Notes: generated by a model from the letters alone, not told the origin. A stretch of DNA of 64,000 nucleotides from Burkholderia cepacia GG4 (GCF_000292915.1 NC_018513.1:1984001-2048000); one strand, 5' to 3'. Shown: positions 19,133-27,528, numbered from the stretch's first letter. Numbers and translations are program-made.

Positions 19133-19267
19133 TGCAATTTGCGCATGCGGCATGCGGACGCTCTCCGCCGTGCGCAGCCGCTGCGTGATGTCGTCGATGC
19201 TCGCCCCTTATCGCGCGCCGATCAACCTGGCCGAATGGCCGGCATACCCGACGTCACGCCATCGCGG

Positions 19268-19486
19268 TCAGTGGATCTGCGGCGACCGCTCCGCGACCAG
19301 CGCGCTCAGCACGCAACTGTTCCCCGGTGCGTGCGCATCGCTCGCCGAAGGCTTCGGCATGTCGTGCGTGCCACCCGGCAGCGCGCTGCGCACGCAGTCC
19401 GTGCTGAAGGTCAGCGTGTTCTGAACCATCGGGTAAAGGAAGTACAGCGCAAACGCGAGATACCCCGCGTACAGGATTCGAACCAT
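19268..19486 (-). CDS. Small membrane protein of unknown function
   Basis: This is a 72-aa protein with one N-terminal transmembrane segment (MVRILYAGYLAFALYFLYPM) and a soluble tail with two cysteines. The codon third positions are strongly GC-biased over the full frame, which supports real coding. I know of no family. The ribosome site is weak. Confidence 0.55.
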   Translation of the reverse strand: MVRILYAGYLAFALYFLYPMVQNTLTFSTDCVRSALPGGTHDMPKPSASDAHAPGNSCVLSALVAERSPQIH

Positions 19487-19679
19487 GGTGCAATGGGATG
19501 AGCGATTGATCTCGCCCTGTTTACGGCATCGCGCCGGGCAGCTTGAGGCATCGGCGCTCGAATCCGGTGCCCGGACGCGCTGCCGCGCCTCATGAAGCAC
19601 GCACTTCGCGTCGACCCGCCGGCACCGCACGCCCCCGGCGTGGCAGCGCAACGAAGAATGCGCGACATTGCGCGGTATG

Positions 19680-19811
19680 CGCCGGCCGGCCGTGGCGGTA
19701 TCGACAAGAACGCACGTCCCGGCGCGGCATCAGGCGCTGGCCGACCTGCTCGAATCGGCCGATCGCCGGATGTACGAGGACAAGCAGCGCGGCAGGGCCG
19801 CCAGCGCCTGA
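19680..19811 (+). pseudogene. C-terminal remnant of a GGDEF (diguanylate cyclase) gene
   Basis: One plus-strand frame reads VAVSTRTHVPARHQALADLL followed by ESADRRMYEDKQRGRAASA and a stop. This is the typical end of a GGDEF domain (bADxALYxAKxxGR). No start or GGDEF active-site motif is present upstream, so only the last 40 or so residues remain. The surrounding 390 bp otherwise hold no gene. Confidence 0.55.
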
Positions 19812-19881
19812 GCGCGGACGAACCGCGCGCCGCCCATGCCGCCGCGACTGCGTGCCGTTCAGCCGGCTTCGCCGGCCCTGC

Positions 19882-20355
19882 TCAGCTTCCACACGGCGGC
19901 GCGCTCGCCATCGCTTCCGCGATCTGTTCGGGCGTCAGGTCGCGCTGGTGAGTCGCGATCGACCAGCGATGCCCGAACGGATCCTCGACCTGTCCATAGC
20001 GGTCTCCCCAGAACATGTCAGCAGCCGGCATCGTCACGGTTGCGCCGGCCGCGACGGCCTGTGCGATCGCCGCATCGGTATCCGGCACGAACAGGTGCAG
20101 ACAGACCGGGGTACCTTTCAGCGCCTTCGGCCCGAGCGCGCCGTGCTCGGGCATTTCATCGACGAGCATCAAGGTCGAATCGCCGATCGCGAGGCACGCG
20201 TGCGCGAGCCTGCCGTCGGGCGTCGGCAGGCGAAACCGTTCGGTCGCATTGAACGCGCGCTTGTAGAAGTCGATGGCTGCTGCCGCGCCGGCGCAGATCA
20301 GGTGCGGCGTCAGCGTGCGCATCCCTTCCGGGATCGGTTTGACGGACGTGGCCAT
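19882..20355 (-). CDS. VOC/PhnB-like glyoxalase-fold protein
   Basis: This 157-aa protein is of the PhnB/YkgJ-like vicinal oxygen chelate group. It starts MATSVKPIPEGMRTLTPHLI, with the landmarks AAAIDFYKRAFNATERFRLP, FVPDTDAAIAQAVAAGAT and the closing DPFGHRWSIATHQRDLTPEQ. It is a stand-alone single-domain protein. The substrate is unknown; many homologues are annotated as glyoxalase or bleomycin-resistance type without evidence. Confidence 0.88.
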   Translation of the reverse strand: MATSVKPIPEGMRTLTPHLICAGAAAAIDFYKRAFNATERFRLPTPDGRLAHACLAIGDSTLMLVDEMPEHGALGPKALKGTPVCLHLFVPDTDAAIAQAVAAGATVTMPAADMFWGDRYGQVEDPFGHRWSIATHQRDLTPEQIAEAMASAPPCGS

Positions 20356-20521
20356 GGGTATCGCTCCTTCAGTCGGTTGTCGTGTCGAACAGCGGGACGG
20401 ACGCACGATGCGCACGCCTCCGATGCTACGACGGACGGATCCGACGGAAATCGACACGCCTGCCGAGATTTTTTTGTTTCCCTTGGCGACAGGCCGGTCA
20501 CGCGGCAAACCGCGCGCGCAA

Positions 20522-21061
20522 TCACTCCGTTCGGCCGACCCGATCGTCCGGCTGGCCGAACTGCCGGCGACAGGACTCCAGCAACCCGGCAACCGCATCG
20601 AGCGGAAGGTCGGCAAACCGGTTGATCGGCAGCATCACGCCGCCCGGCACCTTGGTGCGCGGCGAGTGTGACGAGAACTGATAGCCGATGTAGCGGTTTC
20701 CTGCGACGCTGATGATGCTGAATTCGGTCACGTCGCGCCATGGCGTGACGGGCTTTTCGCGCACCGAGCCGACCAGTTTGAAGCCGGTTTCGTCGATATG
20801 CAGCGCCATCCTGCGGCGCGACGCGAAGAAGAAGGCGACACTGGCGAGCGCCAGCAACGTGGCCAGCGCCGCCACCGGCCAGAGCGTCCGGTCGGCCGCG
20901 TACCCGCATGCGACCAGTATGGTCAGCACCGCGCAGACGATCGCCTTGCGCCTGAAGCTGCGGCTGTCGACCGGCAGCACCAACGGCAACGCACCGGTCA
21001 CCGTCCCCGCGACGGGATCGACATGCCAGATGGATTCGTTCGTTTCGCTTGCGTCGTTCAT
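20522..21061 (-). CDS. Membrane protein with PH-like domain
   Basis: This 179-aa protein has two adjacent transmembrane helices (about residues 37-80, including AIVCAVLTILVACGYAAD and LATLLALASVAFFFASRRRM). They are followed by a beta-rich domain (LHIDETGFKLVGSVREKPVT-PWRDVTEFSII) that resembles bacterial PH-like or photosystem-assembly-type domains. The family assignment is tentative. Start MNDASETNESIW was chosen because the longer upstream extension overlaps the neighbouring lipoprotein gene. Confidence 0.7.
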   Translation of the reverse strand: MNDASETNESIWHVDPVAGTVTGALPLVLPVDSRSFRRKAIVCAVLTILVACGYAADRTLWPVAALATLLALASVAFFFASRRRMALHIDETGFKLVGSVREKPVTPWRDVTEFSIISVAGNRYIGYQFSSHSPRTKVPGGVMLPINRFADLPLDAVAGLLESCRRQFGQPDDRVGRTE

Positions 21062-21078
21062 CGTTTCGGCGGCTCCCG

Positions 21079-21306
21079 TCAATTGCATACCTTGACGCTG
21101 CCGTTGGACGTGCATTGGCCGACCGCCCAGTGACTCTGCCCGGCCAGGTGCGGCGCGAAGCCGAGCCCGCGAATCGGCGTCGCCGGCGACGCTGCCGGAA
21201 CCGCGGCCGACGCGGTTTCCGGCGAAGGCTGCACGGACTCGCTCTGACAAGCCGGAAGCACCAGACAGAGTGCGATGGCCAACGGGGCGGTGGTGTGTCC
21301 GGGCAT
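21079..21306 (-). CDS. Small lipoprotein
   Basis: This 75-aa protein has a lipoprotein signal (PLAIALCLVLPACQSE, lipobox LPAC) and a short Pro/Ala-rich mature part ending VGQCTSNGSVKVCN. It is likely anchored in the outer membrane through the lipidated cysteine. It is 17 bp upstream of the PH-like membrane protein on the same strand, so the two are probably co-transcribed. Function is unknown. Confidence 0.65.
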   Translation of the reverse strand: MPGHTTAPLAIALCLVLPACQSESVQPSPETASAAVPAASPATPIRGLGFAPHLAGQSHWAVGQCTSNGSVKVCN

Positions 21307-21370
21307 GGCTTCGTGCGCGGTAGCGTGGTTCGTTTGTCGTCGGCTCGCGGGTACGCGTGCCGCTCGACGC

Positions 21371-21679
21371 TCAGATCTGCGGAAGGTCCCGCAACGTACG
21401 CGACTCGCTCGTCGCATCGATGTCGAGTTCGATCCCTTCCGACGCGTCGCGATACCGCACGCGCTTCAGCCTGGGCCCCACCGCGGTTCCGTCCGCTGCG
21501 TCAAACACGGCGCGAACGTCGTTGCCGGAGGCCAGCGCGTGCGCCACCTCTGCCACCGGCGCTTCACTCGGCGTCGCCGCCCACGAGCGGTCCGCCGGAT
21601 TGACGGCCGCCCAGCGCACGTGCGTCACACGCGCACTGAGCAAATCGATTCGGACACCATTCACCGCGAACATCGACAT
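21371..21679 (-). CDS. Unknown 102-aa protein (DUF3892-like pattern)
   Basis: This small soluble protein begins MSMFAVNGVRIDLLSARVTH, with a strong AAGGAGATT ribosome site. The pattern V..VRWAAVNPADRSW..TPSEAPVAEVAHALASGNDVRAVFD loosely resembles small beta-rich DUF3892-like proteins. That resemblance is from memory and not decisive. It is about 65 bp upstream of the small lipoprotein gene on the same strand. Confidence 0.65.
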   Translation of the reverse strand: MSMFAVNGVRIDLLSARVTHVRWAAVNPADRSWAATPSEAPVAEVAHALASGNDVRAVFDAADGTAVGPRLKRVRYRDASEGIELDIDATSESRTLRDLPQI

Positions 21680-21878
21680 CGGAATCTCCTTCGAAATGGT
21701 TGCGGCCGGGCGAACGCCTGACGATAGAAAGCGACGAAGGCGCGACAGCGCGCGGATTCGACCGCCACAGGGCCAGCCAGACTCGCGATCATCTGCGCGA
21801 CCTCGGCCACCGCGATTTTCGATGATACATTGGGGCGCTTTGCAACCGTCAACAGACAATCGTGCACGGGAGAAACAC

Positions 21879-22622
21879 ATGACCGACGCCTGGGGAACCT
21901 TCCCGGCCCGCATGGGCGACCATCAGGCCTTCATCAGCTTCAATAACGGTTTTGCGGAAATCGCCGAAAGCGATCCGCGCACGTCGCTGCTCAGCGTGCG
22001 CGTCGCGCTCGCGCATCCGACGCCCGACGGCCTGCCGAGCGGCGACGAGTTCGCCGATCTCACGAAGATCGAGGATCTGCTGGATGCCGCGGTGATCGCG
22101 AAAAACGGCGTACAGGTCGGCCGCATCACCGTCGACGGCAACCAGGATTTCCTGTTCTACGTGCCGTTCGACGAAGCGGCCGCCGCAGAGATCGTTGATT
22201 CGCTGGCCGAGCAGACGAGCTACGCGCTTCAGTATGCCTACCAGGACGATCCGGACAAGGAAACGTACTGGCGCACGCTCTACCCGACCGACGATGATTG
22301 GCAACTGATGCGCGACATGCGCCTGCTCGACGCGCTGCGGCAGAAAGGCGACGTGAGCGACGTGAGCCGGCGCGTGATGCATTGGGCCTACTTCCCGGAT
22401 CCGAGCGACGCGCACCAGTTCGCCGACTGGGCCGAGTCGAAAGGCTATCTGGTGGAATCGGTCGCGCCGACCGAGGACGGCAAATCGGCCGTGCGGTTCG
22501 CGCACGAAGGCACGATGGCGCTGGCCGACCTCACGCGCCATACGCTCGAGATCAATCGCGAGGTGCGCGCGCTCGGCGGCGAATACGACGGGTGGGAAAC
22601 CAGCGTCGAGCAGGCGGGCTGA
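21879..22622 (+). CDS. DUF695/RraB-type two-domain protein
   Basis: This 247-aa protein appears to have two domains. The N-terminal half (WGTFPARMGDHQAFISFNNG) resembles DUF695. The C-terminal half from about residue 145 (DWQLMRDMRLLDALRQKGDV followed by HWAYFPDPSDAHQFADWAES) resembles the RraB-type regulator of ribonuclease E fold. Fusions of these two are known. The GGGAGAAAC site fits the chosen ATG. RraB homologues inhibit RNase E, but this protein's role is not established. Confidence 0.75.
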   Translation: MTDAWGTFPARMGDHQAFISFNNGFAEIAESDPRTSLLSVRVALAHPTPDGLPSGDEFADLTKIEDLLDAAVIAKNGVQVGRITVDGNQDFLFYVPFDEAAAAEIVDSLAEQTSYALQYAYQDDPDKETYWRTLYPTDDDWQLMRDMRLLDALRQKGDVSDVSRRVMHWAYFPDPSDAHQFADWAESKGYLVESVAPTEDGKSAVRFAHEGTMALADLTRHTLEINREVRALGGEYDGWETSVEQAG

Positions 22623-22844
22623 GCGGGCCGAACGCGCCCGGTACAAAAAGGCATCCCGGCAGAGCGACCGCGCGCTGCCGGGACCAAGGCATCGCCGGCC
22701 GCAACCGGCGATGGGCCCGAGCGATCGCTCAGGCACGAGGAAAGCGATTCATGCGGATCAGGCGAACGGATGCCGTGGCGCGAAACGCAGCCTGCCGAAC
22801 GCCTGTCCGGTTCCGCCGACGCGGGCTGTGTGCGTCGGACGGGC

Positions 22845-22878
22845 AAAAAGCCCCCGCTCCTGCGCGAGCGAGCGGGGC
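22845..22878 (-). terminator. Rho-independent terminator after the minus-strand lipoprotein gene
   Basis: Read on the minus strand, a GC-rich hairpin with arms CCCCGCTC/GAGCGGGG is followed by TTTTT. It lies 120 bp beyond the stop of the 22999-23625 gene. Confidence 0.7.
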
Positions 22879-22998
22879 AACGGTTGACCGGGCCGGGGTA
22901 GAACGGTCAACCGGTCAGATTGTGGTCGTCGCCCGCGCGACCGTCTGTGCGCCAACTCACCCTTTCAACTGGAACACCGGCGTGCCGCGCGAATCGCG

Positions 22999-23625
22999 TC
23001 ACGGCCCGAGTGCGAGGCCGGCGGCCGGCGCGAGCATCACGACGATCACCGGGAACAGCACCACCGCCCCGATCATCATCACGCCGTCGGCCGCGAGCGT
23101 GACCGGTGTCGCGAGCACGCGAACGGCCTTGTCGCCCGTCGTGAGGCGGTCGTCGACCTGAATCGTGTATGCACGGGAAAACGACGACCACGTCTTGCCC
23201 TGCGCAAACCCGTCGGCCAGATAGCGCGAACCGTTCAGCGTGCCGTCCATGCTCGATTCGCCGACGTGGTACTTCGTGAAGCCGTCGGTCTGCGCGCGTG
23301 CCCAGTCGTCGTCGGTCACGCCGGCGCGGGCAAGCACGAGCCGGTATTCGCCGGAGATCTTGCTGCCCTGCGCGACGAATCCGTAAAGCGCCGCCTGGAT
23401 CGACTTCCGGTAGGACGATGCCAGTACGGCGCCGAGATGCTCGGGCATGTCGAAGATGTAGTGATATTTCTTGCCGAGCACCACGAATTTCTTGCCATCC
23501 TCGCTGACGAGGAATCGCTCGACGGTCTCTTCGTATCTGCCGTCTTCGAACAGCATCGCGGTACATCCTGCCAGACTGGCGGCAGCGACGATCGCGCCGG
23601 CAGTCAGCAGCGTTCTTCTTTTCAT
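22999..23625 (-). CDS. Lipoprotein of unknown function
   Basis: This 208-aa lipoprotein has the signal MKRRTLLTAGAIVAAASLAG before the lipobox cysteine (LAGC). The central part contains YHYIFDMPEHLGAVLASSYR and LVLARAGVTDDDWARAQTDG. A hydrophobic segment closes the protein (VMMIGAVVLFPVIVVMLAPA), unusual for a periplasmic lipoprotein and suggesting a second membrane contact. I do not recognise the family. Confidence 0.8.
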   Translation of the reverse strand: MKRRTLLTAGAIVAAASLAGCTAMLFEDGRYEETVERFLVSEDGKKFVVLGKKYHYIFDMPEHLGAVLASSYRKSIQAALYGFVAQGSKISGEYRLVLARAGVTDDDWARAQTDGFTKYHVGESSMDGTLNGSRYLADGFAQGKTWSSFSRAYTIQVDDRLTTGDKAVRVLATPVTLAADGVMMIGAVVLFPVIVVMLAPAAGLALGP

Positions 23626-23715
23626 GTTTCCAGTCCGGATTTCTTTGATTTATACGGCCGACTCTTTTAATCGCCCGCCAGTCTCCGGCACGTCGTGCGT
23701 ATGGTCGAAGCGGCG

Positions 23716-23738
23716 TTATTCCATTGTTCATGGAATAA
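23716..23738. repeat. Perfect inverted repeat, AT-rich
   Basis: TTATTCCAT-TGTTC-ATGGAATAA: 9-bp arms and a 5-bp loop, in the gap between two minus-strand genes. There is no T-tract on either side, so a protein-binding site is more likely than a terminator. Confidence 0.6.
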
Positions 23739-23768
23739 GCGATTTCAGCGTCGTGTCGTTTTCGACTT

Positions 23769-23789
23769 TCATGAAACATCGTTTCATGA
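23769..23789. repeat. Second perfect inverted repeat 30 bp away
   Basis: TCATGAAAC-ATC-GTTTCATGA: 9-bp arms and a 3-bp loop. Together with the repeat at 23716 it forms a pair of unrelated perfect palindromes within 75 bp, upstream of the lipoprotein gene at 22999-23625 and downstream of the gene at 23827-24231. Confidence 0.6.
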
Positions 23790-23826
23790 TCGCCATCATC
23801 GTCTTCTGGACGAAGCGGGTCCGACG

Positions 23827-24231
23827 CTACACCGGGCCGTCCGTGAACCACCCGGCAATCACGTCGATCCAGTCCATATCGCTGGCGATTTCAACGACGA
23901 CCTCACTGACGAATTCGGCGGCAGACGAATCGCTGGCAACCGCGCCGACAGCACCGACCGCAGCCGCGTTCGTCGCAGTGATTTCGACGAGCGGCACGGA
24001 TTGCGGGCTGACCAACTGCTCGAGCCAGTCGACGATATTTGCGCGTGCGTCGTCCTCGTCGGCGAAGTCGTTCTGTTTCAGGAAACGGTCGAACACCGCC
24101 CATGCGAACGTCTTGCTTCGCGAAATGGAGTCCAGTTGCCAGTCGATCACGCCGACCCGACCGGTTTCCCCGGTTTCGAGTGTCGCGGTGAAGCGATAAT
24201 CGAGATATTCGATCTCAAGCTCCGGCGCCAT
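23827..24231 (-). CDS. Unknown acidic 134-aa protein
   Basis: The protein begins MAPELEIEYLDYRFTATLET with a GGAGAAAA ribosome site. It is acidic, with a beta-rich N-terminal half and a C-terminal half containing an Ala/Val-rich stretch (TNAAAVGAVGAVASDSSAA). No motif is recognised. It ends 200 bp upstream of the lipoprotein gene start, with two palindromes between. Confidence 0.65.
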   Translation of the reverse strand: MAPELEIEYLDYRFTATLETGETGRVGVIDWQLDSISRSKTFAWAVFDRFLKQNDFADEDDARANIVDWLEQLVSPQSVPLVEITATNAAAVGAVGAVASDSSAAEFVSEVVVEIASDMDWIDVIAGWFTDGPV

Positions 24232-24547
24232 GATTTTCTCCGGCCAATCCGGCCTCTCGGTTCTTATGATGCGCCGCGCCCGTCCGGCTTCACACATTGT
24301 GTGAATCTTGTGTGAATTCCGTACCGCGCGTCATTCCGACCGGCAGTATCGCGATATTCTCACACCCTGTCGACATCAACTAAAACGCCCGCCCGATCCG
24401 CCCTGCACCGCTTCCGTGACCGATTCCGCGCCGTGTTGCTTTGCGCATGACTTCGCCCTTCCAATTGCGGGTATCTGCGTGCTCCGCGGCCGCGGTCGCG
24501 CTGCTACACTCTCGCCACAAAAATCGCCAGCGCCACCAGAGGAAACC

Positions 24548-25018
24548 ATGACACTCGCTCGGGCACGACATGACGGCGTTGATGTCTGGGTCATCCAGCT
24601 TCCGGGGCATGCCGCCTATGGCTATACGCACCTCAAGCGGGTATTCGCATCCGACGATTCGCGGCATCGGGTCGTCATGGTCGACCTGAGGAAACTGCTG
24701 GCGTGCGCCGACCGCGACACGACCGATTATGTGCTGCCGTCGGTACAGTATTGGGCACCCGGCAAGGCCGCCGGCATCCGCGAGTTCCTCGACCCGGCCG
24801 AGGCCAGGATTCCCGACATGCCGTTCATCACGTTTCGCGAGACGAGACCGCGGACACTGCTCGGCATCCCGAGCCTGTCGAAGATCGGCGTCGCATCGTT
24901 CCGGAACGGTCAGCATCGCGCGCGCTATCTCGAGTATGCGGGGGCGACGAGCCTGCCGGTCGAGGTGCATGAAACGGAAGCGGATCTGCTCGTGCGTTAT
25001 TGCGGCGAAGTCGCGTAG
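24548..25018 (+). CDS. Unknown protein with ParB/FiwA-like NGQHRARYL motif
   Basis: This 156-aa soluble protein has a clear ribosome site (AGAGGAAACC-ATG). The segment ASFRNGQHRARYLEYAGATS near the C-terminus resembles the G-x-HR-x-x-A motif of ParB-type nuclease folds. From memory it also resembles small plasmid fertility-inhibition (FiwA-type) proteins. That link is tentative. It is monocistronic and convergent with the GNAT gene. Confidence 0.7.
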   Translation: MTLARARHDGVDVWVIQLPGHAAYGYTHLKRVFASDDSRHRVVMVDLRKLLACADRDTTDYVLPSVQYWAPGKAAGIREFLDPAEARIPDMPFITFRETRPRTLLGIPSLSKIGVASFRNGQHRARYLEYAGATSLPVEVHETEADLLVRYCGEVA

Positions 25019-25051
25019 CGTGCGGCCGTTCAGCTCGATGTCGGGAGGCCT

Positions 25052-25570
25052 CTAGGCCTCGATCACGTAGATCCGGTCAGTGACCTCCGTGTTGCCGATA
25101 CGGCTGGTTTCGACGCCTGCAAATTGCCAGCCGTTGTGCTCGTAGAAGCCGATCGCGCGGACGTTGCCTGCCAGCACCGACAGGTGAACCTTGTCCGCAC
25201 CGATATTTCGGGCCCATGCGCGAACCGCTTCGATCATGCGTTTGCCGGTACCGCTTCCGTGATGCGACGGATGGACGTGAAGACAATCGAGCAGGACGCC
25301 GCGCGCAGGATCGACCGGTCGTTCGGCACTGACGAAGCCCACGAGTACACCGCCCGACTCCGCGATCAGCACGAGGCCCCACTCCGCTTCGTTACGGTCG
25401 AGATAGGTGCGCCACCGCGTCGCGTGTACCGTCGGCACCTCATCCGACAGATAGGCCGCAGGCAGAATATGGCTGTATGCGCTCTGCCAGCTCAGCGTGT
25501 GCAAGCGAGCGATGTGATCGGCGTCTTGCGGTGTCGCGCGACGCAGAGTCACGGCTTGGTTTTCCGGCAT
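25052..25570 (-). CDS. GNAT-family N-acetyltransferase
   Basis: This 172-aa GNAT protein has the acetyl-CoA motif CLHVHPSHHGSGTGKRMIEA (motif A, Q/RxxGxG/A type) and a C-terminal motif B region (LSVLAGNVRAIGFYEHNGWQ). It starts MPENQAVTLRRATPQDADHI. The substrate is unknown. It marks the last clearly chromosomal gene before the island. Confidence 0.9.
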   Translation of the reverse strand: MPENQAVTLRRATPQDADHIARLHTLSWQSAYSHILPAAYLSDEVPTVHATRWRTYLDRNEAEWGLVLIAESGGVLVGFVSAERPVDPARGVLLDCLHVHPSHHGSGTGKRMIEAVRAWARNIGADKVHLSVLAGNVRAIGFYEHNGWQFAGVETSRIGNTEVTDRIYVIEA

Positions 25571-25749
25571 GCGTGGGCCACTCCCGTTATGTGATGGCGG
25601 CCCGGAGAGTGTAGCAATCGCGGCATTTCAACGGCGAGTTGAATGGGGAATTGCGTGCGATGACGCGCGGCATGCCGTGGTCAATGCGTCGTCGGTTTTG
25701 ACTCCGATGCCGCCCGCTGCTTCTCGGATTCCTCGGCAATACCGCCGGC

Positions 25750-25785
25750 AAAAAAATGTCCCGACGCCTTCCGGGGTGTCGGGAC
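25750..25785 (-). terminator. Rho-independent terminator, minus strand
   Basis: A hairpin with 8-bp perfect arms GTCCCGAC/GTCGGGAC plus inner pairing is followed on the minus strand by seven T residues. No minus-strand gene ends nearby on the right. It could be the original terminator of tRNA-His, displaced by the island inserted between them; this is inference. Confidence 0.7.
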
Positions 25786-26097
25786 CGAACGGCCCTGCAA
25801 AGCTGAGGGCACGAGGAAGTCATTACATTACACCAATGTAAGCATGTTAAGCATTGGCGGTTCGCGCCAAGTCATTGGTTTATTCCGCCAATTTGTGAGG
25901 CAGCGACCGCGCCATGACTGCCGTTTTGCTTTGCGAACAGCGCAAAGTGCGTCGGATGGCAACGCTCGAATGAAGCGACGGCATCCGCCCGCGGTATCGA
26001 GACGCTCCGGGCGAGTTACGCGAAATGAATGGATGATGAGCAGAACGCTCCGGGGAATGGCGCGGCTTGAATCGGTGTGATTGTTTCGAGTTTTCCG
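25786..26097. other. Non-coding stretch at the island's left side
   Basis: About 310 bp with no gene I can support. The frames present are arginine-rich and lack ribosome sites. It contains a short palindrome at 25824-25842. The boundary between chromosome and island probably falls in or near this stretch, but I could not find a copy of the tRNA-His 3' end here. Confidence 0.4.
25824..25842. repeat. Perfect inverted repeat TTACATT-N5-AATGTAA
   Basis: 7-bp arms, AT-rich, close to the presumed island boundary and without a T-tract. It could be an operator. Nothing adjacent identifies a regulator. Confidence 0.45.
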
Positions 26098-26126
26098 CGT
26101 AAAACAAAACAGGCGCCAAAGCGCCT
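26098..26126 (-). terminator. Probable terminator at the island's left edge
   Basis: AGGCGC-CAAA-GCGCCT hairpin, followed on the minus strand by a T-rich run (TGTTTTGTTTT). It abuts a truncated phage gene at 26130. Confidence 0.55.
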
Positions 26127-26129
26127 GAA

Positions 26130-26387
26130 TTGTTTGAGCATTCTGATCAGGATGACCGCTACCAAGACGGCTCGCTCGCCGCCGCCGCTGGTTGCTACGC
26201 ACTCCATTCCGGAGGCTACCGGATGGATAGCGCTGGGCATGCGCCGGCATGGTGGCCGAAGACGTGGGAGCCATCCTGGTCGAAGCCGACCACGCCACGC
26301 CGTAACCTCGTGAAGGCCGGTGCGCTGATCCTCGCCGAGCTCGAACGCCTCGACCGCGTCGCCGTCAGCACAGGAGCGGTCCGATGA
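26130..26387 (+). pseudogene. N-terminally truncated phage early protein
   Basis: The readable product contains DDRYQDGSLAAAAGCYALHS, then PTTPRRNLVKAGALILAELE. These are typical of a small protein family found in Burkholderia and other phage early regions, usually preceded by an ERxRQ-type N-terminus. Here the frame opens with a poor TTG and the N-terminal part is missing, cut off at the terminator next to it. It marks the left end of recognisable prophage material. Confidence 0.55.
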
Positions 26388-26404
26388 AGCCGATTTTCAC
26401 TACG

Positions 26405-26650
26405 TCAGCCGTTGCCCACTTCGTACCCTTCGAGGCCGACGCACACAATATTGAGAACGTATTCCAAAGCCTGAGCCTCAGAAAGACCACCCTTAAGAAG
26501 AGTCTCGATGCTCACATGCCGCGGCGGATAAAGACCTCCTTGTTTCCCGGCCGGAGGTTGGATGGTGATCGACGCTTCAGCTTTATCCGCGAACAGAGTC
26601 ACGGCAATAAGATGACCACGCACAACGCTCTGCCTATTTGGGGCGACCAT
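26405..26650 (-). CDS. Small island protein of unknown function
   Basis: This 81-aa protein has a good AGGAGA site 6 bp before the ATG. It begins MVAPNRQSVVRGHLIAVTLF and ends SEAQALEYVLNIVCVGLEGY-EVGNG. Third positions are far less GC-biased than in flanking chromosome genes, in keeping with acquired DNA. A plus-strand frame over the same bases (from 26384) was judged a shadow because it lacks a ribosome site. Confidence 0.55.
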   Translation of the reverse strand: MVAPNRQSVVRGHLIAVTLFADKAEASITIQPPAGKQGGLYPPRHVSIETLLKGGLSEAQALEYVLNIVCVGLEGYEVGNG

Positions 26651-26685
26651 GCTTGTCTCCTGGCGGGGCTCCCGAGGCTCGTATC

Positions 26686-27186
26686 ATGAGCGCCATCATC
26701 AGCCGCTGCTGCCGCTATCGCTACCGCCTCGAGCGCGAGATCGCGCCCGCCGGCTTCGTCGTCGCCTTCTTTGGCGTGAATCCTTCTCGCGCGGACGCGA
26801 GCGTACGCGACCAATCCGACCTGAAATGGACTGGCTTCGCGGCCCGCTGGGGCGCGCGCAAGTACATCGCCGGCAACTCTTTCGCCTTGCGCTCGCCGAA
26901 CGTCCGCGACCTGGCCGCCGTCGTAGATCCGATTGGCCCAGAGAACGACAAGCATCTCGCACAGATCATCGCAGATGCCGATTTGTTGGTCCCGTGCTGG
27001 GGTGATCGAGGCAAGTTACCGAAGCCCCTGCGCCCGCGACTCGACGCCGTTGCCGCGATGCTTTTCGCGTCCGGCAAACCCGTGAAGGTGTTCGGCCTGA
27101 CGAGCAAAGGCGATCCGAAGCACCCGTTGATGCTCGGATATGACACGCCACTCATCGAGTGGAACTGCGCCGGAGGTAACGCATGA
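26686..27186 (+). CDS. DUF1643 domain protein
   Basis: This 166-aa protein matches the DUF1643 pattern: YRYRLEREIAPAGFVVAFFG-VNPSRADA, then GNSFALRSPNVRDL and ending with GYDTPLIEW. DUF1643 proteins are widespread in phages and islands and have no known reaction. It is one of the few island genes that look intact. The next potential ATG overlaps its stop codon, but that frame is antisense to another gene and was not annotated. Confidence 0.85.
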   Translation: MSAIISRCCRYRYRLEREIAPAGFVVAFFGVNPSRADASVRDQSDLKWTGFAARWGARKYIAGNSFALRSPNVRDLAAVVDPIGPENDKHLAQIIADADLLVPCWGDRGKLPKPLRPRLDAVAAMLFASGKPVKVFGLTSKGDPKHPLMLGYDTPLIEWNCAGGNA

Positions 27187-27197
27187 CGCTGCCGATC

Positions 27198-27437
27198 CTA
27201 CTCGCCGCGAGCCCACGCCTCGACATCCGGATCGAATCGTTCGCCCGCCTCCATCTGCTCACGGAACCACGCTCGGTCAGATTCCTCCTCTTGCTCAAGC
27301 GCCGGGTGCCCGTTGGTCTTGCGGACAGCATGCATGCGATCGATATCGGCCAGTAGGTCTGAAGCCATACCGGCAACTGCAATCGCCATCCCATAGCCGA
27401 TCTCGTCGGCGAGTGCTTTATCGAAAAATTTGGTCAT
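27198..27437 (-). CDS. Unknown acidic island protein
   Basis: This 79-aa acidic protein begins MTKFFDKALADEIGYGMAIA and ends with RAWFREQMEAGERFDPDVEA-WARGE. It has no recognised motif. The codon use is coding-like, with AACGGGG as a weak ribosome site. It is convergent with the DUF1643 gene. Confidence 0.55.
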   Translation of the reverse strand: MTKFFDKALADEIGYGMAIAVAGMASDLLADIDRMHAVRKTNGHPALEQEEESDRAWFREQMEAGERFDPDVEAWARGE

Positions 27438-27528
27438 GCCCCGTTATCGGCAGCAAAGAGGATGACTTGAGAGTGCAAGAAGCCACACAACGAATATTGG
27501 AAGTGACGCGGAACGATTGGCGGTTGAG

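Noticed and set aside
25786..26130. A second attachment site (copy of the tRNA-His 3' end)
   Set aside because: I looked for the tRNA T-arm and acceptor sequence in this stretch and found no copy, so no att site is annotated.
26384..26689. A plus-strand frame whose ATG overlaps the stop of the truncated phage gene
   Set aside because: It is antisense to a minus-strand frame with a much better ribosome site and protein-like sequence. The ATGA overlap was tempting but not enough.
27183..27356. Short plus-strand frame starting in an ATGA overlap with the DUF1643 stop
   Set aside because: Antisense to the 27198-27437 gene, which has better coding character; no family match.
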